This document shows positions 49,480-57,478 of a stretch of DNA of 64,000 bases, piece after piece (position 1 is the first letter of the stretch; every line of letters begins with the position of its first letter). The position numbers and the translations under genes are program-made. The DNA lies in the NCBI GenBank assembly GCA_965200465.1, contig OZ241358.1:2914001-2978000 (forward strand), read 5' to 3'. The notes under the pieces are model-generated. The model was not told the DNA's origin. It worked only from the letters and a program-made list of their open reading frames with translations, and made no database searches. The stretch is from Azophilus sp965200465. Its GTDB lineage: Bacteria; Pseudomonadota; Gammaproteobacteria; Pseudomonadales; Azotimanducaceae.

Positions 49480-51150
49480 TTAGCAAAGTTGATGCTCTCT
49501 CAGGGCAAATTTCGCAGGCTTCTTCGATATGCGTTGAATCAGCTCTTCCTTTTCGGCTCGCTCAAGCCACTTGGCGGCCTGACTCCGAACAAGCCCCAAC
49601 TTTGCCTCCACATCCTTGGGACTGATCCCATTGCCCGCTGGGAAGGATCGCAACTGCTTGCAGAACGTAGCATAGAGAACTTCCTTCGTGTCGATATTGG
49701 AATCAACTGCTTCGTCTAAGTGCGTCTTGGGGGAAACGACTTGACCCGATTCCGGTTTAGCGATGGGCTTGCCTGCCGGCATCCTCTTGGCGAGTTGCTC
49801 CACCTTGTTGACATACAGGGTCTGGCCATCCTGAGTTGCCAGTTGCCATGCGCTAACCGAAATAGACTTGGCGATGGGCTTGGGATGAGGCAGTGCGGCA
49901 GCCCGCGCTCGCATGCCTCCCAAGTTCAACTCACGCCTGCCGCCATTATTCGCAAGGTCGGAAAGAATCGACTGCACGGGCGGAGGAGGCGTGACGGGAT
50001 TACCATCCGCCCCGTCCTGAGCATTGACCATTTTGGCAGCCATGCTGCGAAGATACTCCGCATCCTGAACTTGCAGCCAAGGCGACGGCAGCCATTCGAT
50101 GCCGGCAAGACACCCCATCAGGCCACCGACCATAGCAGCAAGTGTGTCTGTGTCCGCGCCCTTCTCGAAGGCCGCTCTCAGAACTCCTTGCACCGGCTGT
50201 GCCGCATGTCGCGCCGCAAGGTACGCCGCGGCCGCCGCACTGCTGGTTCCCGCACCCTTGGTGCGCCCGAAGCACCCAAGATCCTTGAGGGTTGAGTGAT
50301 CATCGGCAAGCGCACCGGCTTTCAGCCCCTTTCGCGCCACTTCGAGCAGTTCACGCATTTCGCAAGCCATCTTCTCCCAAAGCTCGCCATAACAGCCGTT
50401 TGTGGTCCCTTCCGCCGCTTGGAACCACGAACTGCCTTGCCGCTCGGATCTCGGCAAACTACTCCAATCGGGCGCTTGATCGATCAGCAAGTCCAGCAAT
50501 TCGCCGAACCGCAACGTGTTGCGGTTGCGGACTAAGGACCAAGCGGCGTAGGCGTATGCTGCCGCCCCGACGAGAGCGCGGGGGTGGCCATGAGTGGCGG
50601 AGCCGTCCAGAACGACATCGTGAATAAGCGCGGCGGCGTTTCCCTCCTCGGCACAAAACAATGCATGGGGCAGCACCCGCATCGCCACGCCATTTCCACC
50701 TGCATCAAAGTATTGGCGAACACCGTTTTTCCGAGACGACCTCCACGGCGGTTGTCCTTCCGCCCAAGCTGCTGCGGCTCGCTTGGTGGCGCCTCCGCCT
50801 CCCCGCTCGTACAACATCCAAAGCGGCAGCTCCATCCGAGTGAGCGCCTTCCACCAACCCGAACCGTGGTTCGCCCTGCTGCGCGCCACCGCAAGAGTTA
50901 GCTGCGTATCGTCGCTGTAGTCCCCGGCCTGGATGACTTCCTCGAACGGGCGGAAACGGCCACCGCTGCGACGAATCCAGGCCTCGAACTCCACATGGGC
51001 AGACTTGCTTTCGGATTTGCCACACACGTTCCTAGGGAACTCTTGCGGCCAGCCCAAGGCGTCGCCGGCAGCGAGTGCCAAGAAAGCGCCTTCGGCCTTT
51101 TCTAGCGATATTGCCAATTTTTGGGGTTGGCTGGCCACGTTGGCAAGCAT
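49480..51150 (-). CDS. ADP-ribosylglycohydrolase with C-terminal winged-helix-like extension (putative DarT antidote)
   Basis: About 556 residues. The DraG/ARH fold (about residues 10-370) is clear: AEGAFLALAAGDALGWPQEF, SDDTQLTLAVARS (metal-binding Asp-Asp-Thr), ATHGHPRALVGAAAYAYA, and GADTDTLAAMVGGLMGCLAG (second metal site). An extension of about 150 residues ends in a helix-turn-helix-like segment (GISPKDVEAKLGLVRSQAAK). The enzyme removes ADP-ribose from proteins or nucleic acids, so it is the likely antitoxin of the DarT gene just upstream (10-base gap). GAGGAGA precedes the ATG at 51150. The usual DarT partner DarG has a macrodomain instead. Confidence 0.8.
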   Translation of the reverse strand: MLANVASQPQKLAISLEKAEGAFLALAAGDALGWPQEFPRNVCGKSESKSAHVEFEAWIRRSGGRFRPFEEVIQAGDYSDDTQLTLAVARSRANHGSGWWKALTRMELPLWMLYERGGGGATKRAAAAWAEGQPPWRSSRKNGVRQYFDAGGNGVAMRVLPHALFCAEEGNAAALIHDVVLDGSATHGHPRALVGAAAYAYAAWSLVRNRNTLRFGELLDLLIDQAPDWSSLPRSERQGSSWFQAAEGTTNGCYGELWEKMACEMRELLEVARKGLKAGALADDHSTLKDLGCFGRTKGAGTSSAAAAAYLAARHAAQPVQGVLRAAFEKGADTDTLAAMVGGLMGCLAGIEWLPSPWLQVQDAEYLRSMAAKMVNAQDGADGNPVTPPPPVQSILSDLANNGGRRELNLGGMRARAAALPHPKPIAKSISVSAWQLATQDGQTLYVNKVEQLAKRMPAGKPIAKPESGQVVSPKTHLDEAVDSNIDTKEVLYATFCKQLRSFPAGNGISPKDVEAKLGLVRSQAAKWLERAEKEELIQRISKKPAKFALREHQLC

Positions 51151-51160
51151 CGGTCTCTCC

Positions 51161-51850
51161 TCATTTAAACTCTGGTTCGGCTGGCTTATTGCCGGCCCGT
51201 AGCAAGCCGCTGAGCCGTTCGGGACTGTAGAATTCGGGAACGACAAATATCCGAGGCGGCTTGCGGCCTAGGATATTCAGGGCTGCGACTTCTCGCCTTG
51301 CCTGTGCTTGATCTCTAACGGCGACGCCGATTACATCCCCGTGCTCAACCACATCGGGAATCAGCACCTCCGCCTGTTCGTCGGTGGGCAGGAAGGCAGG
51401 ATGATCTAGCCCACGTTCGTACCTCTGGTTGCCCACCACAGACCGCACGAATAGTGCATCGAAGGCTCCAGCTCCCTCACGCACGGATCTTCCGTAGCTT
51501 GCTGCGGCATTGCGAGGACAGAATTTGGTGCCTGTGCGCCAAAGGTAGTGGTTCTTGATGAAGACCACAACCCAGTCTCGAAATAGCGTCTCTTTCCCGC
51601 GTGCCGCTCTGAAATACCAAGCGTTCGGATATTGAATCGAGCAACACAGGTGGTTTGTGTAGCCGTCGAAGCGCTCGGAATCGGTCGGGTTGAAGACCGC
51701 CTTTTCATCGGCCTTAAGATGGCGCGACGCCAACAGTCCCCGGGGATCGGATGCGATGTGCGCTAGGTTACGAGATGGGGTGAAGTGGCACAGGCGCGTA
51801 ATCCCCCGCTTCTCCGCCTTGGTCCTTATCGACTCAATGATCCTAGTCAT
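51161..51850 (-). CDS. darT: DarT-like DNA ADP-ribosyltransferase (DUF4433)
   Basis: 229 residues. The DUF4433 pattern is recognisable: RLCHFTPSRNLAHIASDPRG near the start, the NHLCCSIQYPNAWYF segment, FCPRNAAASYG, and near residue 170 the catalytic Glu region DEQAEVLIPDVV (compare rqAEFLVp in DarT). DarT modifies thymidine in single-stranded DNA using NAD+, halting replication and phage growth. It overlaps the helicase stop (ATGA) and is followed by the glycohydrolase gene after 10 bases. Lower GC than neighbouring catabolic genes. Confidence 0.8.
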   Translation of the reverse strand: MTRIIESIRTKAEKRGITRLCHFTPSRNLAHIASDPRGLLASRHLKADEKAVFNPTDSERFDGYTNHLCCSIQYPNAWYFRAARGKETLFRDWVVVFIKNHYLWRTGTKFCPRNAAASYGRSVREGAGAFDALFVRSVVGNQRYERGLDHPAFLPTDEQAEVLIPDVVEHGDVIGVAVRDQAQARREVAALNILGRKPPRIFVVPEFYSPERLSGLLRAGNKPAEPEFK

Positions 51851-53244
51851 CGCTGATACAGTTCCCGTTGCTTGGGCAATAGGGGAGTGATCTTGCCAGA
51901 GTAGGTAAGCACCAGCGCTGATTTCGCCCGCGTGATGCCAACATACAAAAGACGTGCGTTACGCACGGTTGCCTCGTCTTTCCCTAGCGACGACACGTCG
52001 TCAGGGTGAGGCCAACGCTCATTTGACAAGAACGGCAGAAATACCGTGTCAAACTCCAAACCCTTGGCTGCGTGGTAGGTTCCATAGAAGAGGCTCGGTC
52101 CGCTCGGCCATCGATCTAGGTCGCGATGGAGCCGCGTCGCGTTGGCGATGCTGTGGTGGTGCTCTTGATCTCGGGTTCTGAACAGCACGGCAGTCGTTCC
52201 CGTTTCCGCAAGGTGCTGGGCTTGGGCGAGCACAAACTGCCACTCTGCATGTTCGTCCGCAGCTCTCCTCAGCGCCGGCGGTGGCCCATCTGCATTCGGG
52301 GCTATTGGCTCCACGAGATCGGGGTCATCGGGGAAGTAGGGCATGTCCGCAAGAGCAAGCGCTAGTTGGCTGATCTGCTTGGTATTGCGGTAGTTCTCCT
52401 TGAACTGCCACACCTTGCCCGCTCGGAGCCCAGCGCTTCGCCAAGACACACGATGGCCGTAAATCTGTTGGGCAATGTCACCGAAAAACGTGAGGCTTCC
52501 GTAGCTGGGTGTAGCAGCAGCCAGAGAGCGCAGCATCTCGGGCGAGAAATCTTGGCCTTCGTCGATAACCACATGGCGGTAAAGTCGTTCGCTTGTGTCG
52601 TCGCTAAGTTCGGAGCGCACCGTGCTTGCGAGGTCGCTCCAGTCGTACTGCTTGCCGCCGAGCCTGCGCAGATCCAAATATCGCTTGTATATCTTAAACA
52701 ACAGCGGCCTTTCTCTTCTCTCTACGCGAGTGGCCGTTCGACCAATGCGCTTCGCATCTACATAGTCCTTTTTCTTGCTGATGCCCTGCTGTTGGATCCA
52801 CTGGAACTCTTCGTCGAAGAACTCAACCGGGCGCTCTAAAATCGCCCCTTCAAGACCATCGTTTCGTACCTGATCCAGGGCGCAGCTAATGAAAACAGTT
52901 CGATCATCGGGGCTTGCTATGCTGTTCGAAGGCAATTTGCCCCGTGAGGAGAGATAGCCTCTTGCGAACTTGTGGTAGTTCTCGACAATGATGGGCCTCT
53001 GAAGTTTGCCGGCCAAGTGCTTCATATAGGTGACGAGACACCTATTAAACGTAACCAATAGCGTCTTGCCTCCGTGGTCAGTATTCGGGTCCGACAAGTG
53101 AAGCGAGCGCAGAATCGCCAGCGTGGTTTTGCCGCTGCCGGCCGTGCCCAGCACCACCGTGTGGCCACTCGGGGGCAAGTACAGCACTTCCCGTTGTCGC
53201 CCAACCAGTCGCCCAACCAGTGTTGGCAACGATGGCGAGCTCAC
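51847..53244 (-). CDS. SF1 (UvrD/Rep-like) helicase in the DarT operon
   Basis: 465 residues, short for this superfamily. Walker A VVLGTAGSGKTTLAILR (about residue 35), Walker B HVVIDEGQDFSPEML (about 230), motif III FGDIAQQIYGHR, QFKENYRNTKQI (motif IV/V) and YHAAKGLEFDTVFLP (motif V), then LYVGITRAKSAL (motif VI) are all present, so it should be an active ATPase/translocase on DNA. The start is GTG 53244, overlapping the stop of the pglX remnant (GTGA), as expected if it was inserted as a coupled gene behind pglX. It might sense or repair ADP-ribosylated DNA. Confidence 0.8.
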   Translation of the reverse strand: MSSPSLPTLVGRLVGRQREVLYLPPSGHTVVLGTAGSGKTTLAILRSLHLSDPNTDHGGKTLLVTFNRCLVTYMKHLAGKLQRPIIVENYHKFARGYLSSRGKLPSNSIASPDDRTVFISCALDQVRNDGLEGAILERPVEFFDEEFQWIQQQGISKKKDYVDAKRIGRTATRVERRERPLLFKIYKRYLDLRRLGGKQYDWSDLASTVRSELSDDTSERLYRHVVIDEGQDFSPEMLRSLAAATPSYGSLTFFGDIAQQIYGHRVSWRSAGLRAGKVWQFKENYRNTKQISQLALALADMPYFPDDPDLVEPIAPNADGPPPALRRAADEHAEWQFVLAQAQHLAETGTTAVLFRTRDQEHHHSIANATRLHRDLDRWPSGPSLFYGTYHAAKGLEFDTVFLPFLSNERWPHPDDVSSLGKDEATVRNARLLYVGITRAKSALVLTYSGKITPLLPKQRELYQR

Positions 53245-54530
53245 GCGGCACTCCGGCTAGGGCCATTTGCAGCGGTGCATCCGGCTTGCTTCTGAGCGGT
53301 TGACAGATGGTTGTCGTTAACGCGCTCCCCGGTGAACTCGCCATCTATCCAGAACCACGGGAACAGCCTTTCCTCCTTCAACGGCTCCTTCCTCCGATCC
53401 TTGCGCCAGTGAATGTTGGGTTTGGTGCGGAGGATGCCGGCGGCTTTTTTGCCGCCGAGGAGGTCGTCGGCCATGAAGGGGCGGATGTTCAGGCGGACGC
53501 CGTCGTTCAGGTCGGGTTGCCAGCCGAGGGGTTGTTCGTGGAGGGGCTTCCAGCGGATGAAGAGGTCGTGGGGCGGTTCTCCTTCGGCGATGGCGGTCAG
53601 GCGGGCTTTCAGTTCCAGGGCGGCGGTCAGGCGGCCCTCGGCGCCAGGTTCTTTGCGGGCTAGGCCGTCCTGTTGGCGGGTGATCCAGTCGCCTAAGTAG
53701 CTGTGGGTCAGGGCTTCCAAGCATTGGCGGCCCCGGCCGTCGGCGACGGGCCGTTCGCTTGGCGGCTTCATCCCAAACCACGGAACCGCAGGGGTGGCCG
53801 TGGAATATCCACTGGGTGGGGTCGTCGGAATAAGGGCGGGGCAGGCCGTTGGGGTAGTCGCGACGGGCAACCTCGGTCCAGCGGTCAAGGTCGAAAGGAA
53901 CCTTGGCAAGGGTGGCGTTGGTGACATTGAGCTTCTGGCCCCAGCAGGCGCCAAGTCTCCTGGGTCAGCAGCTTCTCCCGCAGCTTCCGGTAGCTGGTCA
54001 GGAACAGCCATTTCTACGGCAGCACCAAGCTGACGGCGGCGCCCTCCGCACAGAGCGCCAAGCAGCGCTCCAGGAACACGGTGGCCAAGTCGTTCTTGGC
54101 GGCGGGATGGCAGTTGGCGTAGAACTTGCGCAGCTTCTCCGCCTGCTTGCCGCGGGCCAGATAGGGCACGTTGGTCACCATAAAATGGTATTGCCCCGCC
54201 AGCAACTCGGCGGCTTGGGCGATGCCCCGCGCCGCTATCGCCGCTTCGCGCCCGTCGTCCGAGGGTTTTTGGGCCAAGGCTTGGGAAAGCGGTTCGGCAA
54301 GCTCCCGCCAGTCCATCGCCTTGTCCGCGTCCGTCGGCACCGATCTTCGCTTCGGAGCGGTTCACCTCGCCCTTCCTGCGGGCCTGCCAGAACTGATAGA
54401 CCCAGCCTAGCGCGTCCGCGGCCCCGAACGCTTCCGGCGGCAGGCCCTCCACCACCTTCCAAGGACTTGCCATGCCCATCAGCCTAACTAGCCAATCCTT
54501 TGCGCTTGCGGACTCCCCGTCCATGCCCAA
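53241..54530 (-). pseudogene. pglX: PglX-like BREX DNA methylase remnant
   Basis: Segments of an Eco57I/PglX-type N6-adenine methylase occur in different frames: at about 54420-54330 LGWVYQFWQARRKGEVNRSE, at about 54290-54020 the motif IV region (FMVTNVPYLARGKQAEKLR; the catalytic NPPY reads NVPY), and at about 53590-53300 the C-terminal NDGVRLNIRPFMADDLLGG and FPWFWIDGEFTG. Frameshifts and deletions separate them. The gene once stood between brxC and pglZ. Confidence 0.75.
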
Positions 54531-54545
54531 TCACCACGAAAACGC

Positions 54546-54740
54546 CTATCCGGGCAACAGGCGGATCCTACCCGATTTCCATAGTAAACCCTGAGGCCCC
54601 CAAAAAAGCTCCAAGACTTCCTGCAAGTTTCGCTTCGCTTCGTCCACTGTCGCTCCTTGGCTTGCAATGTCCACCTCTGGGCAAAGAGAGACGTAGCCGT
54701 TGCCTTCGCGTTCAATAATGGCGGTTAGCTGCTTGGTCAT
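54546..54740 (-). pseudogene. hicB: HicB-type antitoxin, C-terminus lost
   Basis: The first 46 residues are a HicB-like antitoxin: LTAIIEREGNGYVSLCPEVD, then ASQGATVDEAKRNLQEVLEL. After ELF the sequence (WGPQGLLWKSGRI) no longer fits and the DNA-binding end is missing. The ATG overlaps the stop of the DUF4276 gene (ATGA). No HicA toxin is present. Confidence 0.65.
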
Positions 54741-55345
54741 TTGGATGCTGCCTCCAGCAGAGTTTCAACCAGCCGGGCTGCGTATGGAGACGCGGAAGTC
54801 ACTTTGTCCGCGCCAATTTGCGCCAAGATTTCGAACGAGTGATGCCCCTTGTTGTAGCGGCCTTTAGCGCAAGATCGCGTGGCTTCGGAGAGGCCGTGCA
54901 GCACATCCTGCTTTCTGAGATTCTCTATATCCCGTTGAGCAGGCAACGCATTTGCATTGAATTTCTGCCCAAAATACGTTGACAACGCATCGCGATCCGC
55001 CAAGAACCAAGATTCCATCACCTGAACCATCATGTGGACGTTCCGGTCATCCGCCCCTTCAGGGCGCTCCCATTGGTCCCCTTCCCGGTGCAGCAGGTGC
55101 AGCCAAGGTTTCTCGGCAACCGCCGTCTCGCTATCCACCAACAAGGCGATGAAATCACCGTTCTCGGCATGAGCCAAGGCAACACAGAACTTTCTGTACG
55201 CCTTCCTTCTTCCACCGCAGGCTATGATCCTCGGCATTTGCTTCTTCAGGGAGGTTTTGAGCAGGAATTCCCGAAATCCCTCCCGGCATCTCCTCTTTAG
55301 CGGATTTGCGTCTCCGCCGCCCTCCACATACAACGTCACAGTCAC
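54737..55345 (-). CDS. DUF4276 Toprim-like protein, pair 3
   Basis: About 202 residues from GTG 55345, which overlaps the ATPase stop (GTGA). Landmarks: TLYVEGGGDANPLKRR (Toprim Glu), ALLVDSETAV (Asp) and QVMESWFLADRDAL (Glu), as in the other two copies. An upstream in-frame ATG at 55408 is possible but lies in the ATPase gene. Likely nuclease effector controlled by the ATPase. Confidence 0.75.
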   Translation of the reverse strand: MTVTLYVEGGGDANPLKRRCREGFREFLLKTSLKKQMPRIIACGGRRKAYRKFCVALAHAENGDFIALLVDSETAVAEKPWLHLLHREGDQWERPEGADDRNVHMMVQVMESWFLADRDALSTYFGQKFNANALPAQRDIENLRKQDVLHGLSEATRSCAKGRYNKGHHSFEILAQIGADKVTSASPYAARLVETLLEAASK

Positions 55346-56556
55346 CAGCGATTTCCCCCGATCTGGCCCGAGCTCCAAAGTTCGCCCAAGCGGTATTTTT
55401 CCAACCAATGCGACAAGTCTTCCCTGTTCAGCCTCTTCAAGCGAGTTTGGCCATCCTCCTTTTCACAAACCACAATGCTCTCCGGCGTATCCGTCAGCGC
55501 ATCCACGATCATGTCCGAGTGCGTGGTCACCACCAACTGACAGCGTTCAGATGCCTCGCGCATTAGGTCGGTTAGTCCCGACAAAATATCTGGATGCAGC
55601 CCTAGTTCGGGCTCCTCAATGCAAACCAATGGGGGAGGATTGGGATCGCAGAGAATCACCAAGAGGCAGAGGAATCGAAGCGTACCGTCGGAAAGGCGAC
55701 TGGCTGGTATGGAAATGTCTCCTTCCTCAACGAGGATTTGCGCCGTACCGCCTTCGACAACGATGTTGTAGTCGGTGATTCCGTGGTATAGTCGGCAAAG
55801 AGAATCTAGGATTTTGCGTTTGGCTACTGGCTTTCGCTTCAAACGACTTAGCACAAGCCCCAAGTTTGTTGCATCTGCACCAAGGAAATCATTGCGCAGA
55901 TCCGCCTGTTGTGGCCGGCGTAGCAGCACATTCCTGCCGAAAGCCCATTCTCGGTATAGCTTGATCTGCCCTAGTCCTTCAGCTAGGTTCGCTAGTTCGG
56001 GATATTGCTGAGGATGTCGTATCTCCGCAAGGACTGACTTTCTTCGATCTATTGAGAAGGGTTTTTCCCTTGGTTCTTCGGTGCGCTGCACGGGCCTCTC
56101 TATAGAAGCTCTAAGCCCGCTGTGCATTTTCAGCTTGACAGCTTCCTGATACAGCCCCGCCCGATCTTCTTGGCGCCCAAAGAATGGGCGTGGAGACTCT
56201 CCACTGGTGGGAATCTCTTCGAGTTCCTCTCGGACTATGCTAAAGCTCTGCTCTATTTCCATAAACTCCAAGGCGTAGCGCAACGGTTGGCTTCCCGTGG
56301 GGTTTGCCGCCACCTCCACTTTTGCAGAGGGCGCATCGGGCTTTCCCTGCCAAATCCACTGGGAGACGCCGCCTCCCCTGCTGATGGGCTGGGAAATGTC
56401 CGATGGCGCAGACCGCAGCAGATCGATAATCTCAATCAAATTGGACTTGCCCGATCCATTCGGCCCAATCAAAACGTTGAGCGGACATAATTTCAACTCA
56501 ACGGTATCCGGCCCGAAGGACAGTATGTTCTTCAGCTTAATGCTTTCGATAAACAT
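55342..56556 (-). CDS. OLD-like AAA ATPase, pair 3
   Basis: 404 residues. Start FIESIKLKNILSFGPDTVEL, Walker A IGPNGSGKSNLIEI (about residue 32), signature LSDGTLRFLCLL, Walker B VCIEEPELGLHPDI and VTTHSDMIVDAL as H-loop; all ATPase motifs are complete. It belongs to the same AAA_21/OLD group as 22564-23724 and 32595-33746. Located 18 bases after the membrane protein gene, so a four-gene unit membrane protein, ATPase, DUF4276, HicB is likely. Confidence 0.85.
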   Translation of the reverse strand: MFIESIKLKNILSFGPDTVELKLCPLNVLIGPNGSGKSNLIEIIDLLRSAPSDISQPISRGGGVSQWIWQGKPDAPSAKVEVAANPTGSQPLRYALEFMEIEQSFSIVREELEEIPTSGESPRPFFGRQEDRAGLYQEAVKLKMHSGLRASIERPVQRTEEPREKPFSIDRRKSVLAEIRHPQQYPELANLAEGLGQIKLYREWAFGRNVLLRRPQQADLRNDFLGADATNLGLVLSRLKRKPVAKRKILDSLCRLYHGITDYNIVVEGGTAQILVEEGDISIPASRLSDGTLRFLCLLVILCDPNPPPLVCIEEPELGLHPDILSGLTDLMREASERCQLVVTTHSDMIVDALTDTPESIVVCEKEDGQTRLKRLNREDLSHWLEKYRLGELWSSGQIGGNRW

Positions 56557-56574
56557 GTTTGCTGTGCGCCATCT

Positions 56575-57027
56575 TCAGCAAAGGAAAGAGACGGCTAAAA
56601 GGCAGCCCGATAACAGGAAAAATATCCACGGCAACCCTGTTTCCACGACTGTCAACTTCCAGTACCGGCCCGGTTTCTTGCCCTGTCCAAGCAGGTCCCA
56701 CTCCTTGGTGAAGAAGGGATAGGACAAGTGAGACTCCAAATCCTGCAAGGCGAGAAATTTGCCGGAGTTAAGCTGGCGGTAGGAACGGATGACGATGTAC
56801 CAGGATGCCGAAAGCAACATGCCCAAGATTCCAGTGCAGAGCAGAACTGCACCCGAGGAAACGCCATCGGTTCCGAACCTGAGCAGCGCAGCAACGAAAA
56901 CGACCAAGCCCACCAAAAGGCTGATGTAGAGCCTGTTCGCCCCTTCCCGGCGCTGGCTAACCCGGTCAGCCAGTTCAGCATGGAGCTTATAGAGCTCCAA
57001 CAATTCATGCTGCTTCCAATTATCCAT
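56575..57027 (-). CDS. RipA/SLATT-like small membrane protein
   Basis: 150 residues. The start is a helix (LLELYKLHAELADRVSQRRE), then two membrane spans (LYISLLVGLVVFVAALL, VLLCTGILGMLLSASWYIVI), a polar loop, and a last span (PWIFFLLSGCLLAVSFL). RipA-family and SLATT proteins have this layout. In defence loci, such proteins often act as membrane-damaging effectors together with a sensor. It is the first gene of the unit with the ATPase and DUF4276 protein. Confidence 0.65.
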   Translation of the reverse strand: MDNWKQHELLELYKLHAELADRVSQRREGANRLYISLLVGLVVFVAALLRFGTDGVSSGAVLLCTGILGMLLSASWYIVIRSYRQLNSGKFLALQDLESHLSYPFFTKEWDLLGQGKKPGRYWKLTVVETGLPWIFFLLSGCLLAVSFLC

Positions 57028-57086
57028 TGCGCAACCTCCCTAAATGAACAAGCTGAATGTCCGCATGGATGTTTCTTCCTTTGCCT

Positions 57087-57369
57087 TCAATTGACGACAA
57101 TCGGCCCTTTCTTCACCCGCTCGAGCAAGCTCCGTTCCGTTTTCGCCGACCAGGCCCGCACGTCATCCTCCGTGCGGAGCGTGGCGCTTTTCAGCCTTAC
57201 ATGGCGCGTCTTCGGCAACCGCGCCCAAGAGCGTGGAAAGCTCCTCCAGCATGATGGTGCGGCTGCTGTGGGCACCGCCGGCGCCGGCGCGGAAGCCCCA
57301 GAAAGACGCCGAATTGGGCGCCAAGCTGGCGATGCCCGCCTCAAAATTCAGGTTGGTTGCCGCGCTCAT
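57087..57369 (-). pseudogene. brxA: brxA start fused to the probable end of brxC
   Basis: From ATG 57369 about 55 residues match the start of BrxA (DUF1819): FRAGAGGAHSSRTIMLEELS, then LLGAVAEDAP. At about 57200 the frame shifts to a sequence like the C-terminal end of BrxC (VRLKSATLRTEDDVRAWSAK, LLERVKKGPIVVN), stop at 57087. The rest of brxA, all of brxB and most of brxC are gone, most simply through one internal deletion. Confidence 0.65.
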
Positions 57370-57407
57370 GGCGGCGGAAAGATACCGCACAAATGAAATT
57401 TTTCAAA

Positions 57408-57433
57408 TTTAGCCTGCTAGTTTGCAGGCTAAA
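57408..57433. promoter_or_regulatory. Perfect inverted repeat upstream of the brxA remnant
   Basis: TTTAGCCTGC (57408-57417) and GCAGGCTAAA (57424-57433) with a 6-base spacer lie about 40 bases before the brxA ATG, in an AT-rich patch. In BREX loci the regulator BrxR binds inverted repeats at this place. As it also lies 45 bases after the TonB receptor gene end, it could act as a terminator, though no T-tract follows. Confidence 0.5.
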
Positions 57434-57478
57434 AAACGCTATCGGGAACCATGCCCAGGTGGGAGTTGGCGGCGCCCG

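Noticed and set aside
53317..53781. 154-codon minus-strand frame in the pglX region
   Set aside because: It is one of the out-of-frame readings of the damaged pglX; Arg/Pro-rich and not a separate gene.
54546..54740. Complete HicAB toxin-antitoxin pair
   Set aside because: The HicB end is lost and no HicA-like frame is near.
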